From Myrica gale (Eukaryota > Streptophyta > Magnoliopsida > Fagales > Myricaceae): 64,000 nt of DNA. Below the pieces are notes generated by a model, which searched no databases, was not told where the DNA came from, and saw only the letters and a program-made list of their open reading frames with translations. This document shows positions 35,949 to 48,659 of the stretch, in pieces (position 1 is the first letter of the stretch; every line of letters begins with the position of its first letter). The stretch spans positions 15,058,001-15,122,000 of the forward strand of contig OZ005601.1 in assembly GCA_963930655.1 (NCBI GenBank), written 5' to 3'. The position numbers and the translations under genes are program-made.

Positions 35949-37091
35949 GAGCTCCTTTCTGTTTGAATTTGTCCTATGCTATATAAGTACTTTGGTGGGT
36001 CGTTACCTTGTAGTTCTAGTAGCATTTTTTTTGGTAGTTACATATTATACATGCCATGAGGGATGAAGTGATGGGATTTTTTCTTTCTATATCTACTATG
36101 ACTGCTCTTTGGGAAATAATTAGTATTGATAGTCTTAAACAAATTTAGGGTTGAGTTTGTTCTTGAATGCTATAAAAAGATGTGGTATCATGTAGTGAAG
36201 CTTGTTGACTAGGCAGTAGTTTCCCTGCGTGATGTCGTTGCAAGGTGCAATCCTTGATAGCTTGAGTGGTAAACTGCACTGACTGTAGCAAACGGAAAAC
36301 AATCTTGTTTGGTTGGTTGTTTCTCGTTTACCTTAACCACAGATTTCCCTGTATGAATGTGCCATCGCTAGCAATGGCATTATGGGGGCAGTGAAGGAAT
36401 ATTAGTGGTGAGATGTACTTTATTCTTCAGCCACCCTTATTTTCCGTCGTTCCTAGTTTGGAAGTTTCAATTAATGTGGCGATGTCTGCTTCCTTCACAA
36501 CATGGCTATGTTTGGTGTTGATCTATCGGTTGTTGATGATATTAGCGCCCACTTGTTGGAGTAATCTCTTGTGTGGGTTACTCAGATGACATGCTAATTT
36601 ACCCTGCCTCAGTTTATGCAAAATCCGGAATTCCTGAATAATATTTGACCCTGGGTTTCTGTAAATTGTTGTATGTATGGCGCATGCAGGTGTCATCTTT
36701 TGTGTTCCGTTTGCTGAAAAGCCATCGACTCTTGTATTGCAATGCAGTTACATTATTAAAGCCAAATATGTGATATTAGGGAGATCCAGTACTAAATGTT
36801 TAGGCACAAAAAAGAAGTACAAAATGTATACGCCAGGTTGCAGGAACTTGTTTGAAGTCGTTTCAAATACTGGAATACATTTCAAATGTGTGTTAGCTTC
36901 ACATAATACGGTCAATATAACCTTAGAAGACATCTTATATCCCCGCTAGAGCTTTTTGCTGAAAATAAACAATGAATACGGCGGCTCTCAGACTACCGGT
37001 TGCCAAATCTTCGTGTCAGCTTCTTTCGCAATATGCTTCCAGTTCTAGTTACGTCTCGGAACAGAGACACATTGGAAATTCTAATTAGTTC
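35949..37091. other. Intergenic region between convergent RPP1 and GBSS1
   Basis: Contains the presumed 3' untranslated regions of RPP1 (plus) and GBSS1 (minus). No additional gene is supported; short frames near 36680-36950 have no recognised domain. Confidence 0.5.
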
Positions 37092-40000
37092 TCAGGGGGA
37101 TGCAACATTTTCCTTAGCTAGTGGAGCTACTTCCTCCCCGTCGACTCCGGGTTCGCTTCCAGCGACCCCCAAACTTAGCAGCATCTCCTCCCACCTTTTA
37201 GCAGGCCCCTGCGCACAATGCATCGAAATGTACAGAGAAGAATATTATTTTTAGATCTCAAATTAATAACGTAGAAGAATACGGAAAGGAAGAAATTCTC
37301 TCAATCGTAGCCTCTGTACCAGTTTAAACTGGCATGAGGCTCCTTATCCCAGCCCTTTTTTCCTCTCTTCGACCCACCTTCCACGAGAGTTCTTGAGCCA
37401 TGCAGTTCTTTATCATCTCGGTGAGAACTGGAGTTCCATAGGTTGTGAGGGCCCTTTTCACGGTGGTAGCCACCGCAGCCACATCGGTAGGATCCACAGC
37501 ATCACACTGGAAGATGCAAGTCAGAATTCACGTTTAATTCACACCAAAATTGACAGAAAACTTGTTAGCTTCCGTTCAGGGACATGTAGAGAAACTGAGT
37601 TCTTACATCGACACTGAAGCCTCCCATCTGAAATCCTGTGAAACCCTCTTTGACTGTATCAACCAATCCACCGGTGGAGGCCACAATAGGTACCTGCAGA
37701 AGAATGACATTGGAATGTAGGGTGGACCGGAGGAGTAAGAAAAATTGTTCTGCTGTGATTCAGAAACATATTACAATAGGTACCAGACAGGATTGTGGGA
37801 ATCATACAGTTCCGTAACGCATGGCGTGCAGTTGAATGAGACCACAGGGCTCAAATCTGCTAGGAACCAATATAAAATCAGCACCAGCTATGATCATGTG
37901 GGCGAGTGGAACATTGAATTTTGCCACTCCACGGGCCTTGTCGGGGTATGTAATCTCCAGCTGTTCAAGCTGCTTCTCCATAGCTTTTTTGCCCATCCCC
38001 TAAAAGAACACCAAGAAGCAGCTCAGACTATAAACTTCACATCTGTTATACTGGTCTGATCACCTGGGAGAAACAAAAACAACTCCTTTCTTTTGATACT
38101 TACAAGGACTATTATCTGAACATTCTCCTTGATAAAATGGGGAATGGCTGCCACTAGAATATCAGAACCTTTCTGCTCTTCCAGTCTACCAATGAACCCT
38201 ATGACAGGGATATTTCTATCCACAGGCAATCCAACTTCTGCTTGAAGGGCTTCCTTCACAAGAAGCTTTGCATCCATCACCTGGGAACACCAAAGTCGGG
38301 AAAATTACTGGCAAATAAAGCAGGGAGGTCCAAAGATGGTAGATATGCAACATAGAAGTTACTTTAGGTGAAAGATCTTACATTCGAAGCATCATATTTG
38401 ACGCCTATGTACTTGTCAGTTAATGGATTCCATTCCTGGACATCCATGCCATTTACAATTCCCATGATGCCAGTTTTGCGAAGGATGTTATCCAATTCCA
38501 CTCCCTTATCCACACCAGAAACAAGTTCTTGGGCATAGTAGGGGCTCACAGTTAAAACCTTGTCTGATTCTAAAATTCCAGCTTTCATCCAGTTAATTTT
38601 CCTTCCCTCTACTGGTTTTTCGTACCTGCAGAAAAATCCCTCAGAAAGAATTTCATCATGTGAATATATATTATGCTATCTTGAGCAGATCATCAAAATC
38701 ATACCCGTCGATAAAGTCGAATGAGCTTTTCAATTCATCTGGGAGACCTAGAAGTGAGAAATCTGAGAAGGCAAATCTGCCTTGGTAAGCAATGTTGTGA
38801 ATGCAAAAGGCAACCTGCAAATGTGAACGAAGTACAAATCCACTTTTCGAGTAAAAGGGATTGACCGTAAATATTATGTAGGCACTTCCACAAAGAACAA
38901 ATACCTACTTTGGCACTCGTATATATGCCTATGGGTTTGTATATGGATTTCAGGTAGCAAGGGATCAGTGCAGTGTGCCAGTCGTTGGCAATAAACACTA
39001 CATCTTCACCTGCACGTACGAATATGGGAGTAACAATCAATCACCAGGCCTCGATCAATCCCAGAATTTTGAATCACAAATAAATGCACGTACCATATGG
39101 TCCGGAGAAATATTTACTGCTGTTAAGACTCAGTACCCTCGGTGCTTCTAGAGCTGCCTGAAAGCCAAAAATTTAAATTTGGGAACAATAATCTTAGAAC
39201 AATAATCATTATGAGGATAGAGATTTTGAACCTGGCACAATATGCTAAACCGACGTTGGTTGTCCTGAAAATCCTCTCCGGCTATAGGCCCATAAAGTTT
39301 GGATCCGGTTTTACCCCACACCTTTAATTCCAGTCATGAAGCTTTTGTTAGTTTGAATCTCAAAAGTCTTGATAGATGAGGCTGTTTGATCTATGTAGTA
39401 CGAAGAAGGGAACACAGAATCCACCAACCTTTTCTAGGAACATTGGGTGATCAACAAAAACGCGATCTACTCCTCTTTTGTTGCAATGGAAGAAGCGAAC
39501 CTTTTCACTTTGATCTCCTACTTCAAGCTGCATGTCAAATGGTATTTAATCTTTTTATAACAAATAGAACTTGCTCTGAGAGTGAAGCTCCTGCAAGGAA
39601 ATGGTGTTTTAAAGCCTGCATGTGCACTAGAGTAGTAGAATACATACATACCTCAATCGTCACTTCTGTATCCCATGCGTCTTTGTACTGGTCATAACGT
39701 GGAGAGACAGTCATAACACGATGCCCATTGGCCTGGAGAAAGATCGACTGAGTGATCACCTCATGGATACAAGCCACTATTCAATGCATTTGATTATCGG
39801 TCAAATAAAGAATGAAGCAGAGAAGAACACTAAGCTGACCGCCAATGCTGGTGGCAGACCTCCTAGAACATCTCCAAGTCCACCAGTTTTGCTCCAGGGA
39901 CCTACTTCTGTCCCAACAAAGATTAAATTCATCCCACTTCCACAAAAAATGGTTCCTGAAGTCCTCCCATTCCCACCATTGAATGCCCTTCTCCGAGTTT

Positions 40001-40190
40001 GCCTGGGAGTTACTTTTGCCATGGTTCTAACGAGGAACTCATCCACTTTGTTCAATGGTCTTAGCCCTTTGTGAGTCGTGGTACGTTTCGTACCACATCT
40101 CATGATTGTTGCTTTAGGCTCCGACCCATAAGGGACTCCACAGTTAAGTGAAGCTGTTGGTGCAAAGTTTGAAGCAGCCACAGTTGCCAT
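37092..40190 (-). CDS. GBSS1: Granule-bound starch synthase I (waxy), 13 coding exons
   Basis: This enzyme adds glucose from ADP-glucose to make amylose inside starch granules in plastids. Minus-strand exons: 40190-39840, 39732-39652, 39527-39429, 39321-39232, 39157-39094, 39009-38909, 38814-38705, 38625-38382, 38280-38104, 37999-37808, 37693-37607, 37506-37378 and 37208-37092. Every junction has GT..AG, phases agree, and the sum is 1842 bases, 613 residues, the usual size. The first about 80 residues form a Ser/Thr/Arg-rich plastid leader. The ADP-glucose-binding KTGGL is at residues 101-105 and the second family motif STGGL at 509-513. Other landmarks are [72 protein letters not shown] and the end [10 protein letters not shown]. 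The start is the first ATG of the family N-terminus. No damage is seen; it looks functional. An untranslated first exon upstream is likely but was not placed. Confidence 0.97.
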
Positions 40191-41927
40191 TATCGATACT
40201 TGTTCTGTCAAAGAATGAAAAAGAAAAGGACAACAGCTTGAGATGACCAATATTTGATGCTCATCGGCATTAAACTCTAGATGCTGCATATAATCAATGA
40301 AGGAACTTGGAAGAATTCAGAGCTCTTGCAAGGATGATTTATCAAAATTATATCGTAGAAGCTCTTAAGATCCCAAACCATGCATTCGATGGTGAAATTA
40401 CTGAACTTACTAGTTTCTCTAGCGAGGTTTCTTTACTACCACTGCATTTGGCTACTTAAATTTGGTATGAGACTCAAACTTATATATGTGGTTTCAAGTT
40501 TCATCCTCCCAACAGGTATATGAAGTATAAGATTAAATGATCATTAATCAATGTGGGACTTTAACACTCCCCTCATGTGCAGACCGAATGAACATGATTC
40601 ATGCACGCGGATAACAAATGGGGAAACTAGTTCATCAATTGATTAAATGATCCTTAATCAATTTGGGACTCTAACATGTGGTAAGGTTTTAATGAACACC
40701 TATACTTTGTCATTGAAGAAGAATCACTGAAAATTTGTCAGCCAAGAACATATTGGGATTTCGTTTGCAGGTTCATTACTGGTGAAAATGTCGTGTGATT
40801 GGGGAGCTCTATTCCTCTAGGTTAAGTCGTAACTGATTAAAGAATGAAGAAAACATAACAGTCTGCAATCGAAGAAATAAAATGCCTGAAGGACCGTGAT
40901 GTAGTACAAAAAACAGGTATAGAACAGGAAGCCAGTATCGAACAGAAGGGACGTACCCATCAATCAAGAGAGCAGACAGAGGACTATTGGAGAAAGAGAA
41001 CAAAGCGAAAGGAGATCCTTACATTTTCTCTCTCTTACTGGAGTTCCAGCTCCAATCATAAAATAGGATTGAGCACCAATGGCTGGACCAGACTCTCACA
41101 AGCTGCTCTGAACCAGCACAGACAATGAATGACGAAGATGCCTCGGAGCTGACATTTGTAGTTGTAGCTGATCCCAGTCAGCACCACACTTCCCACATGA
41201 CCAAAAGGCAGTGGCTGAGGCGTCTTGCAGCCAGCCACCACAGAAATTGTTCCAGGCTTACAAATCGCAAGAGTTGAGACTCAGGGGACCAGCTGTTTGC
41301 GAATGAGTGGAATATGCTCAAAGCATACTTCGGACTACAGTCCAGTGGCTGCATTAGCTTTTGTCCCGATGCTGAAGAGATGATGCAAGTTTTATAAGGA
41401 GGACTACATCTATGGTCTGCAGAGCAGAAGCCATCCATCATCAATGATCTTATCAGTCGTTTCATGCGACTTTTAGATAATAACGGCTCCTGCCCATGAT
41501 TACCCGATTAAAAAGGATTAAGTATATACATCCATTAGCTCTCCTGAATTGAGTCCTTTGGATTTCCATTTTTTCAAGCGTCAGATATTGATTTATGTGG
41601 TGGGGGAGATATGAGATAGTCTATATGAAAACTTAATGAGCAAGCAGTATATTGATTTATGTGGCAATTGTCATTTCTGGATATGTGATGGAACCCACCA
41701 CAGATCATACTTTTCCAAGGATTTTTTTTTTTCATCTTTTTTAGGAAAATTTATATTTACTTGCATTGGATTTCAAATTCCGTGAGTTTTTAAAAAATCT
41801 TAAAATTCATTAGATTTTAACTGTTAGTATAATAAATCACTCAATATGTGATTTAACAAAGCCTTTTTTTCACTCAATCACACTCGTCACTTGTCATTAA
41901 AAAAAGTTTATAACAGGTAATGAGTTT
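40191..41927 (-). promoter_or_regulatory. Upstream region of GBSS1 with dispersed repeat
   Basis: Presumed GBSS1 leader and promoter. At 40531-40570 and again at 40641-40680 a 40-base block (gattaaatgatc..ttaatcaat..gggact) is repeated in direct orientation about 110 bp apart, which looks like a dispersed repeat of unknown class. A CT-rich patch near 41023-41036 could mark an untranslated exon; this is a guess. Confidence 0.35.
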
Positions 41928-42017
41928 GTGACTGAGTGGGAAAAAAAAAGTTATGTTAAATCGTTCAGAATTGGACTGGAAAAATCAACACTGTTACGTG
42001 TACGTAGAGTTTTGTCT

Positions 42018-42389
42018 CTCTCTCAGGGTTCTTTATCCCTACTACTGCTCTGCTGCTTTGGTCTTCTTTGTACCTTCGTCTGCCGGCCTTTACCCCTGGT
42101 TTTTGCTTTCATCCTTTTCCTCCTCTCATTCCCATCATTCGAACTACTACGTTTTCCCCTCCACGCCCATCTTTCTTCCCTTTTTTCTCCTGTTCTCGGT
42201 CTCCTCGTTTGCTTCTGTGGTGGTGTGTGTTTTGTCTGGTTTTGGGCCCTTGGGATGGAAATTGCACTCAGGATGTCAGAACTGAGTGCTGCGGTTGATC
42301 TGATAATACTCCAGACTGCAAATTTTTCTTGGAATTCACTTCCCCACCGCTTATCACTGGATCTGGATAAGCGGGAGGCTTCTCCAACT
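42018..42389. other. CT-rich sequence flanking the large Mutator-like element
   Basis: Pyrimidine-rich on the plus strand and open for some distance, but without a recognised domain. Its last nine bases (42381-42389, tctccaact) are the left target duplication of the MULE. The pre-insertion sequence continues at 50252. Confidence 0.4.
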
Positions 42390-42711
42390 GAGATCGGTTA
42401 TGGTGTTAAGCGGGAAGGTGTGAAGCAATGTGAGTCTCCGGTCAGGATCGCACAGGAAGCCATCCGACGGTCCACAATCAGCCAGCACATTAATGAGGCC
42501 AAACCCGGTTCAAGTTGAGCAAACCGGTATGCATTCGTTAGACCGGGCCGATTTCAGTTTATAGGTTAGGGATTCGATTTTGAATCCCCATTTCGCAACA
42601 CACCCCTCTTGCAGTGAAGATGTTCTTCGCCAACTGACCCTCCCTCAGTCGCTGCCGTCGATCTTCGTTTCTTCAGGAACCCACTACCACCGGTCAACTT
42701 CAGGACGCCAA
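42390..42711 (+). repeat. Left terminal inverted repeat of the MULE
   Basis: 322 bp, inverted copy at 49921-50242 with about 96-97% identity by eye. Short frames inside it are coincidental. Confidence 0.92.
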
Positions 42712-44400
42712 CTGACCTTCCCTCAGTCGCTGCCCATCTCATTTAGGCTTTCTCTCTCTCTCTTCCGACTTGTGATTTCAGTTGAGGAAATCACTGAAAC
42801 TTCCATTGCCATGGTAGTTTTGGTAGCCTCAGAAGTGGATCTTTATTTTCTTTAGTTATTCTTGTTCCTATACATGTTTGCAATCAAATGTAATTAGATT
42901 TGTTGGTCTTCTTTTTGTTTCATTGGTGGTTTATGCCCCTCGGGGGTTAAACTGCTTGTGTGGCAGTTTAACATCCACGAGTATCTGAGCTCACAATGAA
43001 AGCCTTTTTCACATCCTGGCTCCTTGTCCAAATACCTTTTAAAAATACTTCTATTGGATAAATTTTGTTGTTATTACACGACCCTCAAATATTTGGTTTC
43101 TGAACTAGGGAGTTTTTTTAAAAAGAAACTTATTGTGCTTCTTCTAGTTTCTAAGTAGTTTCTACAATTCTTTTTATTGGTTGCACGTGTTGAAGAAGGT
43201 TACACAATACTCTTCGGAGACAAGCAATATCTATGTATTAAAATTGTATCACTTGTGGTATCTAATGATAATCTCCTTATATGCATACCAATGATACAAT
43301 CTTTCCAATTAGATAGTGGAAGATGAAGTCGTGAGTCAACATACATTGGGGTTTTGTTTTAACTTATTAATAAGAAAGGAATCCGTTTAAGGATGATGAC
43401 ATTGACAAGTTTAGTTCTTTATACAGATGCGATAAAGATGGTTGAGAGCATGTATTAACTGAGGATTTGTTTTGCTGGCTGGTGTATGCTAGTCTTACAA
43501 GAAAAAGGGTATGTTTTCTTCTTATTAAAGAAAACATTTATCTTTGAATCCGCACATTTTCATTTCTGGGGTTTTTTTCCCGATGGTTATGTGATCCTAG
43601 GTTTTGTTTTCTAAAGCATTTCCAAAATGTTGAGCCAATTGTTTGAGTTCTGTCCCTTGTAGAATATGGAACTTTGAAGACCCTGTTGTTGTGTAATACT
43701 CTGGTTTTTCATGAGGGTAATGCGAAATCCACATGATTTTTCGAAATCTATGCACTTATCTGAACTGATGTGTTTTGCAAACTGAAGGGGGATAAAGTTT
43801 AGTAACTCTGGAATTGGAGCTTTATATTCTTAAACTATTCGTCTTTCAGAAAATGGGTTGTCTTTTTATGTACTTGATTTGAACTAGATAGTTCTCTTAC
43901 ATTTTACAAACCATGCAATCCGTTGTTTGATTAGCAATTAAATTCAGATTGCGATCCTGAGTACATGACCCTCCCAATTTATAACTGCAGGTTTTAGTAT
44001 TTATTGGGATCTGGTGGCTTAAGGAGTTGATAAACAATTATTCAAGGCTGTATTCCTTCAAGTTCTGTATTTAAAGCAACTACTCCTTTCGGTGAGTATA
44101 TTGGCAGTTCAATCAATTTTTTTTTCTACAGTTTATCATAGACTGCCTTCTTGTTTTCTCTTCCTAATGTATGTGGTTGGGCATGTTTATTCCCGTCACT
44201 GTACTATATCATTTTACTAGGCTTTTGCTCATATTTGGGTTTTCCATGGTACGTAAATCTATTAGGTATATTGGCATGTAATACCGTGGCTTTAGGCAGC
44301 AAATATGATAAGCCCTAAATAATTGTGCACAATTGGAGGTGCAATTTAACACCATAATATTTTAGCTTCCTCGAAGACTCGTAGAAAAAACAGAGCAAGC
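42712..44400. other. MULE interior, non-coding left part
   Basis: No recognised coding sequence. T-rich and intron-like in composition, with a few pyrimidine tracts. It may be promoter or captured intron sequence for the downstream passenger, but nothing proves that. Confidence 0.4.
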
Positions 44401-44763
44401 TTATAGATTCCCCTTCCATCAAAAGAAAAAACAAACCCACCGACTCGCTTGTTGTCCCTAAAATATTCCGAATGGAACAAAATTCAACCTCAGACCCGTG
44501 ACAACCCACTACACCTCCACCTCCGTAGTACCAAAACACAGAACCAATCTCTCCTCAGTCCTAATCTGCCTCCACCATCCACGCATTCTCATCTATTAGC
44601 CATTACCCATAATCTTCTTCTTCTTCTTCTTCTTTAGTAGAAAAATGGCGCCTCTCAAAGTTGATAAACTTAATCAATTGAAGGATATTTTTGCAAGATT
44701 TGACATGGACTCAGATGGTAGCTTGACCATGCTAGAGCTTGCGGCACTCCTAAGGTCCTTATT
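44400..44763 (+). pseudogene. Captured 5' fragment of a calmodulin-like (CML) gene
   Basis: An ATG at 44645 opens a 39-residue stretch that reads MAPLKVDKLNQLKDIFARFD followed by MDSDGSLTMLELAALLRSL, the first EF-hand of plant CML15/CML16-type calcium-binding proteins, with the DxDxDG-type loop (DMDSDGSLTMLE). It stops matching after about 44763, so the remaining three EF-hands are missing. The 250 bases upstream are C-rich with a (CTT)n run ending just before the ATG, typical of a plant 5' leader. This suggests that a promoter-proximal piece of a host gene was captured. It sits inside the MULE and directly abuts the GRF-type gene. Confidence 0.75.
44612..44633. repeat. (CTT)n microsatellite
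   Basis: About seven CTT units lie in the leader-like sequence just upstream of the captured CML start codon. Confidence 0.85.
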
Positions 44764-44781
44764 AATGTTATCTGCAGGAAA

Positions 44782-45633
44782 ATGACCCTGTCGAGGAGTA
44801 GCTCTAGTGAACATAGGGGAACCCCATCTTCTAGTTCTGCAACTAGATCATCTGTCACAATGGGTTTCGCAACAGCTGACACGTGAGTTTATATTACCAT
44901 TTTGATTCCTAAAGTTTTTGTGTATACCTACAGTTGGTAATAACTTATCCCAATAGTGAAAGCTCAAGCAGACGCCCTCAAACTCATGTGAGGAAACCTG
45001 TGTGCTTCTGTGGAATTGAAGTTGTGAAGAAAACTGCATATACCCCAGACAATTACGGAAAACAGTTTTATGGATGTAAAAAATACAAGGTAAGCTTTTG
45101 ACATTCTGCATATAAGAAACAATTTTATTTGGTTCTCCCTCTATTTATGTACTTAGGTTCCCATAATGACGAATGTGTTTGGTACAGTATGGGGAAAATC
45201 ATCATTGCCACTACTTTGCCTGGTGCGATCGGTGGGTTAGGCAAGATAGGGCGCAGGGGGAGAGGTGGCACACCATGAGTATGCGAAGGCTACATTGGGA
45301 AGCACGAAGGCTGAGCTGGAGATGTGTTGCAGTCGAGTGGTCGAGGAGCTCATTTTGAACCACGTTGCTGCGATGGAGCACGAAGCAACACGGCATCGTC
45401 TGGAGATGATTGCTCAGTAGGAGAAATATGAGAATCTCCTCAAGAAAGCCCAGGTGGATATTGATGGTCAGAGGGCTGAGTACGTACAATTGCAGCAACA
45501 TTACATCCAACTCCGTAATTCCAACCGACGGGCAGTGATGTGGTTGTGGCTCTTGTTTGTTGTTGGTTTTCTTGCAGCCTACTATGCTTCATCTATTGGA
45601 AAGCCAAGTGGATCATTATTAATGCTAGCGTAA
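44782..45633 (+). pseudogene. GRF-type zinc-finger protein with coiled coil and C-terminal membrane anchor, broken
   Basis: Exon-like blocks at 44782-44882, 44957-45089 and from about 45188, with GT..AG ends. A Ser/Thr-rich N-terminus (MTLSRSSSSEHRGTPSSSS) precedes a GRF zinc finger: CFCGIEVVKKTAYTPDNYGK, then the second cysteine in FYGCKKYK, and HCHYFAWCD across the next intron. In the last block the original frame leaves the finger near 45275 by a frameshift. It then continues as a charged coiled coil (AELEMCCSRVVEELI, AAMEHEATRHRLEMIAQ) with one in-frame stop near 45418, and ends in a hydrophobic helix, AVMWLWLLFVVGFLAAYYAS, just before TAA at 45633. This GRF-coiled-coil-anchor layout is a known plant-specific family of unknown function. 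The copy is carried inside the MULE and is probably inactive. Confidence 0.8.
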
Positions 45634-47150
45634 ATGGTTTGTCAATTTGTTATTGTCCTGGATTGGAAACACCAAAAACATGGCTAGTGTAATCACTTTG
45701 TGACGCTGGTATAGGGTTAAGCTGAGCTATTGTAAAGCATTTGACATGTTTTAATCTCTGATTTTATGACAGGCTTATGTTGGTACATTTGATAGTTTTA
45801 AGTACAATTTTGATAATTCGTAACTCTTTTTAATATTTTAATGTAACTTTTTGGATTAAAATTCAGTTTTCACAAATTATATGTTTTGATACTTTACGGA
45901 AGGGATCCCACGTCTCACGAGTTGACAGAAAAGCGTCCAATTACAAATATTAGCCAAATTGGCAATCGTCTGAAAGCCTCATCCTGGTTTGTCAATATCC
46001 GTGATTTTCGTATAAGAGAAGCAGTGAGCTTTGCTGGAAAACTAAAAGAAACGGGACTACGAAGACCCATAGTAAACAAGACCTTGATTTCTCTCAGATT
46101 ACCTTCAGTCCATACCCTCTTCCTCTCCCTCACCCACTGCAACCAAACCAAGACCTAGATTTCTCTCAGATTACCTAACATTGACACCATACCAGACTGC
46201 TGAGGAAAAAAAAAGACACCATACCTGACTTAATAAAATAACACATAATATTCAAGGAAACAACAAGCAAGAAAGTAATGTGGTCGTCCAGGCTTCTTGC
46301 ATTATATGCACTGCAAAAAGTTTGAAAGTACACTCATTACAAAAACTGGCAACCTTTTTCGACCAACTCATCTTTCGAATAGCCATTACACCTTCACAGT
46401 ATTTGTAACTTCTTTACAGAGGAATTGATCCTTTACAGAGGCAAGATATGCCCTATTTTAAATCTCACAAACCATCTGCACAAAAACAACAAACTAACAC
46501 AAAATAAATATTTGATGAACTGATATTTCAATCTTATTGACCTCAACGCTTTGGTTGGAATTAACTTACCAAGGCAGCTTGTCTACTTGTCCTAACAAGA
46601 AAACTCTGAGAACTACCAAATTCCAAGCAGGCCCCATACGTATAAACCATCTGCACAAAAACAACAAACTAACACAAAATAAATATCCAACATTAAATTT
46701 TGTACCTAAAGTACAATGGATTGTTCCTTTAAAACTTATTTCACTACCAATCAAATCTACCCACAGAGAAGGCATCTATAGGATGGCAAAGTTTAAATGT
46801 CAAGTCATGCGCCAAAGATTGGGAGAGAGCAGTAGCCTTACAGGTGATTTGATCATAGGAAATTCTATATTTCTGATGTATGACCTGAAAATAAAAATCC
46901 AGTCAGTGATTAATGTAGCACTGGAGCTACTGTCACTTAACCGAAAAAATGTTCTACAACAATGGGTGCTTACAATATACCTCTACAAGTCGTCAAGGCT
47001 CTTAAATCGCCCATTTATCGATTCGTCCTCGCAGTCGTCCTCCTCTTCCTGAGCATCGGCCTCGTTAGATACCTACGTGTAAATAAATAGCCAAATATAT
47101 ATGTTAGGATAATTGCTTTCAATCATGTAAAGGTAATAACAATGTTAAAA
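45634..47150. other. MULE interior with short direct repeats
   Basis: No gene seen. A 42-base word (aaccatctgcacaaaaac...) occurs at about 46469-46510 and 46645-46687, and a shorter word (tttctctcagattacct) at about 46087 and 46158. These look like local slippage or duplication scars. Confidence 0.5.
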
Positions 47151-47249
47151 TGAAGTTGTAAGTGCATCAAATTGAGGGCAATACGTCCAACTCATCGTTT
47201 AATTGCAAACGACGAGCGATTGGCTGGGACGACGAATGGGCAACCCCAC

Positions 47250-48640
47250 GGTCACGACCATGCCCACGACCTCGTGAACTCCGTAGCTCAAGTCCGCTCC
47301 TCAATCGCTTGTTCCCTTTATGCTTCGGTTCACACATTTTAAAACCTTTTGCAACAATCCCGGCACAAAATACATTGTTATTACCAACGCTGACGGGGAT
47401 TGTTATTACCTTCTGCCCCCGTTAGCATTGAACGATTCACTTAATTGGGTTGTCTTTTTCCCGGCACAAAAAACATTTCGTACATACTTTGGTGCCCATT
47501 GCTCCCGCTTCTCATATATCTTCTGCAACCATCCATTTTTTTGGAGTTCATGCTCTTCAATCATTTTACTCCAGCACTGTTCAAAATCATCCACCTCGTG
47601 ATCAAACAGAAGCTTCATCAAGTTACTTTTGAAGCCCTTGTTCCCCAGCAATGACCCTAGATTCTTCAATGCATTTTGGGATATGTGTCAAACACATAAA
47701 AAATGATGTGTGTCTGGTAGGGAACGTGGGATTGCAACTAGCATCGCTGCATCTTGATCTGTGAATAGAGATTTCGGAGCCTTCCCATTCATACACTCAA
47801 CAAATGTTTTAAATAGCCAATCGAATGTCTGTGCCGTCTCATCATACAATAAACATGCCCCGAAAACAACCGACAATCTATGATGATTAACCCCAACAAA
47901 TGCTCCTAAAGGCCTGTGCTCATTGTTAGTTCTGTAAGTGGTGTCAAATGATACAAAGTCCCTGAATATCGCATAGTTATTTCGCATGACGTGGGCTGAC
48001 CAGAAGACGTTAGTAATGTGCTCATTTCCATCCATCATGACCCGAAAGTAAAACTCGGAATCTTTTTCTAGCTGATCGCCGAACTAGTTAAGAAGAACAC
48101 CGACTACACCAATTTCCATCTGCTTTGATCTTATACCACTTAAATAATTTTTGAGGTCCTGATGAGTGAATCCCAAATTTTGTCTACCCCCAGCTTGAGC
48201 CGCCATGAAATCCAAGGCAAGTTTAGGGCGAATACCCGCTCTATCTGAATGTATAGCTTCCACACGTTGCAACTCACTCATTTGTCTTTGAGAACGGAGC
48301 ATGTGAACTTTCGAAGGAGTCGCCTAGTCATGATTATGTTCCGGATGCCATTCGGAGGTCCAATACTTCCCATTACGCTGTCGCTGAACAGTAATACTTG
48401 CGAGACACCCACATCTCGTTTTCGGTCGTTCTCGCTTCACCGGCACAAGTGAATCCCTCTATTTTTTCTTCCCTTCTCTACTACAAGCAAAAGCTTTTGA
48501 TGTCCAATACCCGTATTGCCTATGCTTGAACCCGGTATGTCTACGAATGCTAAATCCTTTCATGGTTGCATATCGATTTACCATTCGTAGACATGGTCAA
48601 CGTTCGCCCACTCTAGGGTTCAAACATCAACTTTTTCCCC
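47250..48640 (-). pseudogene. FAR1/FHY3-type MULE transposase, broken
   Basis: On the minus strand from about 48640: a decayed FAR1 DNA-binding domain (GFSIRRHTGFKHRQYG, then ACSREG and a QRQRNGKYWT segment), then a helical linker, then the MULE transposase core. The core includes IFRDFVSFDTTYRTNNE (first catalytic Asp in the DTTY motif), LGAFVGVNHH, FGACLLYDETAQTFDWLF and PKSLFTDQDAAM (second catalytic Asp region), then a C-terminal part up to QWAPKYVRNVFCAGKKTTQL and SESFNA. In-frame stops interrupt it at about 48084 (just before FGDQLEKD) and at about 47686 (after HHFLCV), the N-terminal domain contains further stops, and the SWIM zinc finger is not recognisable. Because it lies within matched inverted repeats it is read as the element's own transposase rather than a host FAR1 gene. 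Confidence 0.85.
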
Positions 48641-48659
48641 GTTGTCTGCCCAAACCATG

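Noticed and set aside
41178-41465. 95-residue minus-strand frame upstream of GBSS1
   Set aside because: It could be read as an upstream exon, but GBSS1 is complete without it and no family match is visible.
41928-42518. 196-residue plus-strand frame crossing the left MULE end
   Set aside because: It runs from CT-rich flanking DNA across the target duplication into the inverted repeat, so its C-terminal part is transposon end sequence shared with the opposite end. Not a gene.
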